Notes under the pieces: generated by a model | Databases searched by the model: none | What the model was told of the DNA's origin: nothing | The model's input: the letters and a program-made list of their open reading frames with translations, nothing else | Made by a program: the position numbers and the translations under genes | Source: RPQJ01 sp041910015 | GTDB taxonomy: Bacteria; Pseudomonadota; Gammaproteobacteria; Steroidobacterales; Steroidobacteraceae | Length of the DNA: 64,000 bases | Assembly (NCBI GenBank): GCA_041910015.1 | Contig: JAYRRR010000001.1 | Location: 62,001 to 126,000 of the forward strand | Direction: 5' to 3' | Shown: in pieces, positions 35,095 through 42,806 of the stretch | Layout: every line of letters starts with the position of its first letter | Position numbering within the stretch: the stretch's first letter is position 1

Positions 35095-36573
35095 ATGTCG
35101 CTTCCCGAACTGTCTCCCGAGACCCGGCATCTGATCGGCGGCCGGCTTCTCGATTCCACCTCTGGGGCGCGCTTCGCGAATCTCAATCCCGCCACAGAGG
35201 AGGTGCTCGGGACGGCTTCTGATGCCACAGTTGCAGACCTCGACGCGGCACTTGCCGCCGCCCGACATGCCTTCGACCGGACCCGCTGGGCGACGGATGC
35301 GGCACTGCGTGCGCGCTGCCTGCGCCAACTCCATGTCGGGCTGCTGGCGGAGAAGGAGCAACTCCGCTCGATCGTCGTACGTGAAGCAGGCGCGCCAGTA
35401 GCGCTTACCGGGTTCATGCACGTCGACGATCCGATTGAGATGCTCGCCTACTGGGCCCGGAAGGCCGAGACGTCCGTGTATGAGACCCCCATGACGGACG
35501 TGACCTTCCTCGGCCGGCCACAGCGACGCCTCCTCCGTCGGGAAGCGATGGGCGTGGTCGGTGCGATCACGCCCTGGAACGTGCCGCTGCTGCTCAACCT
35601 GACCAAGATCGGCGCGGCGCTGGCGGCCGGCTGCACCGTCGTACTGAAGCCTGCGCCCGACACGCCTTGGTCGGCGACGCATCTCGGCCGGATCGCGGCG
35701 ACAGCGACGGAGCTGCCGCCCGGCGTGCTCAACATCGTCGCCTCTTCCGATCCGCTCGTCGGCGAAGCGTTGGCGCGCGATCCTCGCGTGGACATGGTGA
35801 CTTTCACCGGCGCGACGACGACCGGTCGACGCGTCATGGAGGTGGGAGCAGCCACCGTGAAGAAGGTCTTCCTCGAGCTCGGTGGCAAGAGTGCCGCCAT
35901 CGTGCTCGACGACGCCGACCTTGCGGCCGTACTGCCGGGCGCTGCCGCGACCTGCATTCACGCAGGGCAGGGATGCGCGATCACCACGCGCTGGCTCGTG
36001 CCGCGGACACGCTACGCGGAAGCCCTCGAGATCCTGCGGGCAGCCTTCCTGGAGTGGAAGTACGGCGACCCGGAGGATCCGGCGAACCTTCAGGGCCCCC
36101 AGATCTCGCGGCGCCAACAGCAGCGGGTACTCGGCTGGATCGACCGCGGCCGCGCGGAAGGCGCCCGACTGCTCGTGGGCGGCCGCCGGCCGGCGCGCCG
36201 AGGCTATTACGTCGAACCAACGTTGTTCGTCGATGTCGATCCACAATCTAGCATTGCGCAGGAGGAGATCTTCGGCCCCGTGTGCTGCGTCACTCCCTAC
36301 GAGGACGACGAGCACGCCGTGGCCATCGCGAACGACTCCATTTACGGTCTCTCGGGCGCAGTGCATTCACAGGACGAAAAGCGTGCGCTCGGCATCGCCC
36401 GGCGCATTCGCGCAGGCACGGTCTCGGTCAACGGCGGGCAGTGGTTCCATGTCGACACGCCCTTTGGTGGCTACCGGCAAAGCGGCGTAGGCCGCGAAAA
36501 CGGCGAACAAGGCTTCGCCGAGCATCTCCAGACCAAAGTGATCGCACTGCCCGGCGGCACCGGATCGGGCTGA
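35095..36573 (+). CDS. Aldehyde dehydrogenase, NAD(P)-dependent
   Basis: A 492-aa ALDH with the complete active site: Asn162 in TPWNVP, Glu261 in LELGGK, and Cys294 in GQGC. The NAD-binding FTGATTTGRR and the oligomerisation end PFGGYRQSGVGRENGEQGFAEHLQTK are intact. Likely oxidises a steroid C26 aldehyde, or propionaldehyde released from side chains, to the acid. Start ATG 35095, 8 bp after the SDR stop. Confidence 0.92.
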   Translation: MSLPELSPETRHLIGGRLLDSTSGARFANLNPATEEVLGTASDATVADLDAALAAARHAFDRTRWATDAALRARCLRQLHVGLLAEKEQLRSIVVREAGAPVALTGFMHVDDPIEMLAYWARKAETSVYETPMTDVTFLGRPQRRLLRREAMGVVGAITPWNVPLLLNLTKIGAALAAGCTVVLKPAPDTPWSATHLGRIAATATELPPGVLNIVASSDPLVGEALARDPRVDMVTFTGATTTGRRVMEVGAATVKKVFLELGGKSAAIVLDDADLAAVLPGAAATCIHAGQGCAITTRWLVPRTRYAEALEILRAAFLEWKYGDPEDPANLQGPQISRRQQQRVLGWIDRGRAEGARLLVGGRRPARRGYYVEPTLFVDVDPQSSIAQEEIFGPVCCVTPYEDDEHAVAIANDSIYGLSGAVHSQDEKRALGIARRIRAGTVSVNGGQWFHVDTPFGGYRQSGVGRENGEQGFAEHLQTKVIALPGGTGSG

Positions 36574-36580
36574 AGGCCCC

Positions 36581-37330
36581 ATGCGAACAGCAGTGATCAC
36601 GGGTGCATCCTCCGGTATCGGCGCGGCGCTCGCCGTCGAACTCGGCGGCCGGGGCTGGCGGCTTGCCCTCGGAGCACGTCGCATGGACCGGCTCGAGCGC
36701 GTCACGCGTGCGGCTCGTGAGGCCGGCGGAACGGCGATCGCCCTCGCGCTCGACGTGACCGATCCTGCGTCCATCGACACCTTCTGGCGCAGGGCCGAAG
36801 CGGACCTGGGCGACATCGACACGCTGATCAGCAACGCCGGCCGCGCCACGCTCGGGCCGCTCATCGAATGTTCCGATGCCGACCTCGCCGCCGATGTCAG
36901 CGTGAACCTGCTCAGCCATCTGTGGCTGGTGAAGCGCGCACTACCAACGATGATGGAGCGCCGCAGCGGCGACCTGGTGTTCATCGGTTCCGACGTGGCC
37001 GTGCGTCCGAAGCCGGATCTCGCGGCCTATACGGCGTGCAAGGCGGGTCTGGAGGCGCTGGCGCGCTCGCTGGCCATGGAGACTCATGGCTCGGGCATTC
37101 GCACGATGCTGGCGCGGCTCGGTGCGACGGCAACCGAGTTTGGCGCCGACCTGTCCGATGCACGACGCGCCGAAGCCGTGGCGCTGTGGCAGCGTTGGGG
37201 GCTGCACCTGTCGCTGAACGTCGTTACCGCGCAACGAACGGCAAGATGCATCGCGGATGCGCTCGCCATCCCGGCCCATGAGGGCGGCGTGGTGCTGTTC
37301 GAGTTGCTGCCGACACCGGCTGCGTCGTGA
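36581..37330 (+). CDS. Short-chain dehydrogenase/reductase
   Basis: A 249-aa SDR: TGASSGIG at 8-15, SNAG at the fourth strand, FIGSDVAVRPKPDLAAYTACK with Ser, Tyr and Lys of the active site. The C-terminal part (WGLHLSLNVVTAQRTARCIADALAIP) differs from the DGG ending of the others, as in the NADP-dependent DltE/YdfG-like subgroup. Last gene of the operon starting at 33723. Substrate unknown. Confidence 0.87.
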   Translation: MRTAVITGASSGIGAALAVELGGRGWRLALGARRMDRLERVTRAAREAGGTAIALALDVTDPASIDTFWRRAEADLGDIDTLISNAGRATLGPLIECSDADLAADVSVNLLSHLWLVKRALPTMMERRSGDLVFIGSDVAVRPKPDLAAYTACKAGLEALARSLAMETHGSGIRTMLARLGATATEFGADLSDARRAEAVALWQRWGLHLSLNVVTAQRTARCIADALAIPAHEGGVVLFELLPTPAAS

Positions 37331-37391
37331 GACTCCGCTCTCGCCTCGACCGCGATCCGTCATCACCTCGAGTCGGTGGCAACGTCCGGAA

Positions 37392-37438
37392 GGTAGTCCG
37401 GTCGGACGATGTGTCGTCGCGACACGGTTTCCTAGCCT
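37392..37438 (+). promoter_or_regulatory. Regulon dyad E with -10 element, upstream of the TonB receptor operon
   Basis: The dyad at 37392-37411 reads GGTAGTCCG-GT-CGGACGATG. 30 nt after the centre is TAGCCT (37433-37438), identical in sequence and spacing to site D. No -35 hexamer is seen. The predicted start near 37445 leaves a leader of about 125 nt before ATG 37570. Drives two TonB receptors and the gamma subunit gene. Confidence 0.75.
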
Positions 37439-37569
37439 CGTAACCGATCCTGCTTCCAACACCAGGACACGAGTTGGTTTCTTGCAACAGGCGAAAACTG
37501 AACGATCACTGATTCCGGCGCCACGTGAGCCGGCCACTACCCGTTGACATCAGTTTGGGGGAAATGCTG

Positions 37570-39891
37570 ATGAAGATCACCGACGCGGTTCGAATCCTTT
37601 GCGGCAGCTGTCTGACCTATGGCCTGACGCTCCACCCGGCCCTTGCACAGACCAGTGCCGCCCAGCCCGGCGCGGTCAAGTCGACCGGCCAGCTCGAGGA
37701 GATCGTGGTGACCGCGCAGCGACGCGAGGAAAGCCTGCAGGAGACACCGCTGGCCGTCAGCGCGATCACGGTCGACGACATCCAGCAGCGCGGCACCGTC
37801 GACGTCAGCCGGCTGACGTCATTCGTGCCAAATCTCACGTCGACGACGACGCCCGGCTCGACATCGAGCTCGACCATCGCCATCAGGGCCATCGGCAACG
37901 GCGACCCCATCCTCACCTCCGACTCACCGGTGGCCATCTATTTCGACGGCGTCGTGATCGGCCGCCAGGCCGGGGCGTCCTTCGATCTACTCGATCTCGA
38001 GCGGATCGAAGTCCTGCGCGGCCCGCAAGGCACGCTGTACGGCCGCAATACCATCGGCGGGGCCGTGAACCTCGTCACCGCGAAGCCGTCGGACGAATTC
38101 GGGTTCAGGCAGAAATTCAGCATCGGCAGCTGGAACCAGTGGCAGTCGCGCACGAGCATCGACACCGGTGAATGGGGCGAGAGCGGCGTTCGCGCCAAGC
38201 TCGTCTACATCCACCGCGAGCAGGACGGATACGTCGACAATCGCAACGCCCCTGGCGACCTCGACCCGGGCGCATACAAGCTCGATGCGGCCCGCGTCGC
38301 GCTCTCCTTCGACCGCGGCGGTGCATTCCGCGCCGACTACGCTTTCGACTACAACAACCGCGACGGTGTCCCGGCCGCATACCAGGCGACTGCCACGAGT
38401 TCCACCGTGGCGCGGTTGTGGAACGCATCGCCGGCACTGGGCGGGCGGGCGCCACAGGTTTCGGCCGAGAGGTTCGATTCGCTGTACCTGAACGTCGACA
38501 AGGCGAACACCGACCAGGTCGACGGTCACACTCTGGTGCTCGAATTCGGCTTCAACGACGACACGTTGCTCCGCTCGCTCACCGGCTATCGCGAATGGAG
38601 CCAGACCACACGCAACGGTGCAATGGACGGCCAGAACGGCATCCGTGCGCTGACGGTGAGCCCCGCAGCGCTGGCGCCGCCGTATCCGTTCATTCCGACC
38701 GGTGTGCGAGAGATCAACCTGTTCACGGCCAGCGTCTCCCCGCGCAGCCAGCACCAGGTGAGCCAGGAGTTCGACCTCATAGGCAAGCTCGGCGAGCGGC
38801 TGGACTACGTCGCGGGGCTCTTCTACTTCAGTGAAACGAGCCACGAGTACACGCAGCAGTACATGTACATCGCCCTGCCGCCACCGTTTCCTGCCGCCGC
38901 CGCACCGACGCGAGGGACGATGGAGTACAAACACCAATCGGAGTCACAAGCAGCCTTCCTGCAGGCGACCTACGACCTCAACGACCAGTTCAGCCTCACG
39001 GGTGGCCTGCGCTACACCAAGGACAAGAAGGAACTGGACCAGGCCTCGCCGTTCCCGCGCAATCTCGACGAGGACTTCAGCCACTTCGACTGGTCGGCCA
39101 CGCTCGATTACAGGCTGAACGATGACGTAATGACCTACGCGCGCGTCGCTACCGGGTACAAGGCGGGTGGCATGAACGCCCGGTCGTACAACGACGGCTA
39201 CGATCCGGAAGAGTTGATTTCGTACGAACTCGGCATGAAGTCCGAGCTGCTCGACCGGCGCCTGCGTCTCAACGGCGCGATCTTCTACGTCGAGCACGAG
39301 GACATGCAGTTGCAGCAGTTCGTGGCCGGCGGCCGCGGCGCGCTCAGCAACACGGTGAACGCGGGCGAAGCCGAGTACAAGGGCATCGAGGTGGAGTTCA
39401 GCGCGCTGCTGACCGACAGCCTGACGTTCTCGGGCTCTCTCGGATATATCGATCGCAAGTTCAACCAGTTCCTGATCGTCAACCCGGTCACCAACGCGAC
39501 TGTCGATGTGGCCGACAGTGCCCACTTCACCTACTCGGCGGAGAACACGGCGAACGCAGCTCTCCAGTACGACCTGCCACGCTTCAGCTTCGGCCAGGTC
39601 TCGGCGCGCCTGGAATACAACTACCGCAGCGAAGTGTATTTCCAGCCCACGACGGTCGGCACGCCACTCAACGAGTCGATCTCGAGCGACGGCCGCGGCC
39701 TGCTCGACGCGCGGCTCACGCTGGCCGATGTGGCGATCGGCGGGCTGACGGCCTCCTTGTCGCTGTGGGGCCTGAATCTCGCGGATGAGGAGTACAGGGT
39801 CCACGGCATCGACTTCGGCGGCCTCGGCTATGCCGGCAATGTCTACGGCGAGCCACGCAGCTATGGCGTCGATCTAAGCTTCAGCTTCTGA
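37570..39891 (+). CDS. TonB-dependent outer-membrane receptor
   Basis: A 773-aa receptor. A signal peptide of about 27 residues ends in LHPALAQ; the plug domain starts EEIVVTAQRREESLQETPLAVSAIT, followed by the RGPQGTLYGRNTIGGAVNLVT motif, and the barrel ends in an aromatic F (VDLSFSF). I chose ATG 37570, 7 nt after GGGGGA; ATG 37564 is too close to it. Probably takes up sterols or steroid conjugates, judged by its promoter and neighbours. Confidence 0.93.
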   Translation: MKITDAVRILCGSCLTYGLTLHPALAQTSAAQPGAVKSTGQLEEIVVTAQRREESLQETPLAVSAITVDDIQQRGTVDVSRLTSFVPNLTSTTTPGSTSSSTIAIRAIGNGDPILTSDSPVAIYFDGVVIGRQAGASFDLLDLERIEVLRGPQGTLYGRNTIGGAVNLVTAKPSDEFGFRQKFSIGSWNQWQSRTSIDTGEWGESGVRAKLVYIHREQDGYVDNRNAPGDLDPGAYKLDAARVALSFDRGGAFRADYAFDYNNRDGVPAAYQATATSSTVARLWNASPALGGRAPQVSAERFDSLYLNVDKANTDQVDGHTLVLEFGFNDDTLLRSLTGYREWSQTTRNGAMDGQNGIRALTVSPAALAPPYPFIPTGVREINLFTASVSPRSQHQVSQEFDLIGKLGERLDYVAGLFYFSETSHEYTQQYMYIALPPPFPAAAAPTRGTMEYKHQSESQAAFLQATYDLNDQFSLTGGLRYTKDKKELDQASPFPRNLDEDFSHFDWSATLDYRLNDDVMTYARVATGYKAGGMNARSYNDGYDPEELISYELGMKSELLDRRLRLNGAIFYVEHEDMQLQQFVAGGRGALSNTVNAGEAEYKGIEVEFSALLTDSLTFSGSLGYIDRKFNQFLIVNPVTNATVDVADSAHFTYSAENTANAALQYDLPRFSFGQVSARLEYNYRSEVYFQPTTVGTPLNESISSDGRGLLDARLTLADVAIGGLTASLSLWGLNLADEEYRVHGIDFGGLGYAGNVYGEPRSYGVDLSFSF

Positions 39892-39911
39892 TGGCACCAG
39901 GGAACTGGACC

Positions 39912-42086
39912 ATGCACCGTGGATTCAGGATTTGTCCGATGCTTGCCGCCCCGGCCTGCACGGTCATCGCAGCCGGTGCCCTGGCGCAACCGGCGGCACT
40001 CGGCATGGCGGATGCCGACCGCCCGGGCGATCTGGAGGAGATCATCGTCACCGCACAGCGTCGGGAAGAACGCCTCCAGGAAGTGCCGATCGCGATCACC
40101 GTGCAGTCCGGCGAGCAGCTCGACAAGGCGGGAGTGACGAACCTGCGCGACCTCGTGGTGGTCGCGCCGGGGGTCCGGATCGCGGGCGCCGGCGCGAACA
40201 CGCAGCCGTCGATTCGCGGCGTCCAGTCGCAGCAGACCGATCCGGGCAACGATCCCAATGTCGCCGTCTATGTCGACGGGGTCTACCAGGCCAACCAGAT
40301 CGCCAACAGCCTCGATCTCCCCGACGTGCGGCAGATCGAGGTGCTCAAGGGGCCGCAGGGCACGCTGTTCGGGCGCAACGCGACGGGCGGGGCGATTCGC
40401 ATCTTCACGCTCGAGCCGGACTTCACACTGACGGGTCGCGTCAGTCTGGGCTACGGACGCTTCAACGACGTGGTCGCAAAAGGCTACGTGAGCGGACCGC
40501 TGCTCGGCGACACGGTGGCAGCCAGCCTGTCGGCCTTTCGGGAGGAGAGCGACGGGTATCACCACGACATCGTCACGGGCGAGGATGACGTCGGCGGCAT
40601 CGAGAGCACCGTGGTGCGCGCCAAGCTGCTCGCGAAGCCGACGGAGAGCGTCAGCCTGCTGTTGACGCTCGGCTACATGGACCGGTGGGACGGTGATACC
40701 ACGCCCTATGCCACGATCGGCGGCAATACCGTGGCGCGGCTCTTCCCGGGCGCGGTATTCGGCGAGCAGCCGTATGAATTCACGACGAACAGCGAGGCCT
40801 TTCTCGACAGTACCGTGCATCTCGCCAGCCTGAAGATGGATTTCGAACTGGCCACGGGAACGCTCTCTTCGGTCACGGCCTACAACGAGACCGAGGCCTA
40901 TTACACGCAGGACGGCGACGCCTCGAATCTCGACCTGCTCTACTACGGCCTGAACGAACTGCAGAAGGACTTTTCCCAGGAACTGATCTTCTCGAGCCGC
41001 AAGCAGGGGCGATTCAGCGCCGTGGGCGGGCTGTTCTACTATCGCGCCGACGGGCGCTACGATCCACTGGACGTGCTCGGCGCGTTCGCCGGGCCCGTGC
41101 CGATCCATGTGTGGTCGAAGCAGGTCACCGATGCGTACGCGGTCTTCGGCGAGCTGACGTACGAACTGACCGAACGGCTGAGTGTGGTCGGCGGCGCCCG
41201 CTACAGCGACGAGAAGCGGACCGCGTACGGCACGTTCCAGTTCGGCGCGGGCCCGGAGCCAACCATGCCCAGGGTCGGTGAGAAGAGCTGGGACAGCTTC
41301 ACACCGCGTGTCTCGCTGCGCTATCAGCTCCCGGCGGGTGACAACTTCTACCTGACCTACTCGGAGGGGTTCAAGAGCGGCGGCTTCAATATCGCCGCAG
41401 TCAGCCCGATCCCGTTCAACCCAGAAGACCTCAAGGCGGTCGAAGCAGGCGTCAAGACCTCGCCGGACCGGCGCCTGACTGCGAACGTGGCGGCCTTCTA
41501 CTACGACTACTCCGACCAGCAGGTCATGACGGTGGCCAACAACTTCAACATCACGGCAAACGCTGCGTCGTCCGAGATCTACGGGCTCGACGCCGACCTG
41601 GCCGCGCGGGTCACAGACGACTTGGCGCTCACGGCCGGCCTGGCACTGCTGCACGCGAAGTACGACCACTATCCCGACGCGGTCGTGCTCGAACCTCTCA
41701 TGAGCGCCGATTGTCGCTGCGGCAATACCAACGTGGTCATCGACGCCAGCGGCTACACGCAACCGAGGTCGCCGACATGGACGCTTGGACTGACGGCGGA
41801 TTACACGCACGACTTCGGTTTCGGCCCCCTGGGCCTCTCTGCGACGGCTTTCCATTCGGACGAGTTCTACTGGGACGCCAGCGAGCGCATCCGGGAGCCC
41901 GCCTATACGACCTTGTCGGCCCGCTTCTCGTGGCAGCCGGCCGACTCGGGATTCCGGCTGAGCCTGTGGGGCACAAACCTGACGGATGAACAGCACTCGA
42001 GAGCTGTTTTTCTTCTCGAGACCTATGACGGCATCTCCTACGCCCGCCCGAGGTCTTACGGCTTCGGTGTCGAGTATTCATTCTGA
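39912..42086 (+). CDS. TonB-dependent outer-membrane receptor
   Basis: A 724-aa receptor of the same family as the upstream one but clearly different in sequence. A signal peptide (to about ALAQP) precedes LEEIIVTAQRREERLQEVPIAITVQ; the plug motif GPQGTLFGRNATGGAIRIFT and the terminal strand YGFGVEYSF are intact. ATG 39912 has AGGGA 8 nt upstream; an ATG at 39891 overlapping the previous stop is possible. Tandem receptors suggest two ligands or ligand forms. Confidence 0.92.
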   Translation: MHRGFRICPMLAAPACTVIAAGALAQPAALGMADADRPGDLEEIIVTAQRREERLQEVPIAITVQSGEQLDKAGVTNLRDLVVVAPGVRIAGAGANTQPSIRGVQSQQTDPGNDPNVAVYVDGVYQANQIANSLDLPDVRQIEVLKGPQGTLFGRNATGGAIRIFTLEPDFTLTGRVSLGYGRFNDVVAKGYVSGPLLGDTVAASLSAFREESDGYHHDIVTGEDDVGGIESTVVRAKLLAKPTESVSLLLTLGYMDRWDGDTTPYATIGGNTVARLFPGAVFGEQPYEFTTNSEAFLDSTVHLASLKMDFELATGTLSSVTAYNETEAYYTQDGDASNLDLLYYGLNELQKDFSQELIFSSRKQGRFSAVGGLFYYRADGRYDPLDVLGAFAGPVPIHVWSKQVTDAYAVFGELTYELTERLSVVGGARYSDEKRTAYGTFQFGAGPEPTMPRVGEKSWDSFTPRVSLRYQLPAGDNFYLTYSEGFKSGGFNIAAVSPIPFNPEDLKAVEAGVKTSPDRRLTANVAAFYYDYSDQQVMTVANNFNITANAASSEIYGLDADLAARVTDDLALTAGLALLHAKYDHYPDAVVLEPLMSADCRCGNTNVVIDASGYTQPRSPTWTLGLTADYTHDFGFGPLGLSATAFHSDEFYWDASERIREPAYTTLSARFSWQPADSGFRLSLWGTNLTDEQHSRAVFLLETYDGISYARPRSYGFGVEYSF

Positions 42087-42125
42087 CGGGGGAAGGCCGC
42101 TGGATCAGCGAGCACGGCGCATGCC

Positions 42126-42749
42126 ATGAAGGCTCCACGCGTACCCGACATCGATGATTACTGCTCGCCGCGGGCGGGGGGCTGGTCGCAGATTCCCGGC
42201 ACGCGAATCCAGCTCATGCCGGCGCCCCTGCCGATGCAACCCACGGAATACGTGCGTCGCTCCTGGGCGGGTCGGCCCTACGGTCAGACAGCCGCGCTCG
42301 AGGTGGCGAGCGTGCACGACGGGCGGAACCTGGCCGTGCGCATCGTCTGGGAGAACAGCGCAGCGGAATCCGCCGTGTTTCCGGACGCCCTGGCAATTGC
42401 CTTGCCGGTGCGCGACGTCGCGCCCCTCATCCTGATGGGCAGTCCGGACGCCCCGATCCACGTATTGCGTTGGCAGGCCGACCGGCCGGGCGTACGGTCG
42501 CTGCTGGCGACGGGCATCGGTCGCTCTGCACCCGGGCCGACAGTCGAGTCCACGGCACGGGCCGAGGCTGACCGGAATCGCTGGCACGTGGTCGTCACGC
42601 GTGCGCTCGGAGGTGGCGGCGACGTGGCGCCCATCGAGGCAGGCAAGCCCACCCGGATCGGGTTCGCACTGTGGCGCGGCGCCAATAGCGAGCGCGCCGG
42701 CATCAAGGCCTTCTCGATCGACTGGACGGAACTGGCCCTGGAGGCCTGA
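42126..42749 (+). CDS. Heme b gamma subunit of an ethylbenzene/steroid C25 dehydrogenase-type Mo enzyme
   Basis: A 207-aa protein of the ethylbenzene-dehydrogenase-related heme-binding family. Met104 in LILMGSPDAP and Lys194 in AGIKAFSIDW lie where EbdC has its heme ligands (Met101, Lys191). In such enzymes the gamma subunit passes electrons from the Fe-S chain to cytochrome c. It lies 39 bp after the second TonB gene, on the opposite strand to the alpha and beta genes. No signal peptide is visible, so export would need the Tat partner. Confidence 0.82.
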   Translation: MKAPRVPDIDDYCSPRAGGWSQIPGTRIQLMPAPLPMQPTEYVRRSWAGRPYGQTAALEVASVHDGRNLAVRIVWENSAAESAVFPDALAIALPVRDVAPLILMGSPDAPIHVLRWQADRPGVRSLLATGIGRSAPGPTVESTARAEADRNRWHVVVTRALGGGGDVAPIEAGKPTRIGFALWRGANSERAGIKAFSIDWTELALEA

Positions 42750-42806
42750 GCGACGCCTCGGATGCCGGCCGCACCGGCTACGACGTCCTACGGCATCTAC
42801 GGTGGC

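Noticed and set aside
39861..41996. Open frame of 711 codons on the minus strand opposite the second TonB receptor
   Set aside because: Shadow; the plus-strand receptor has signal peptide, plug and terminal barrel strand.
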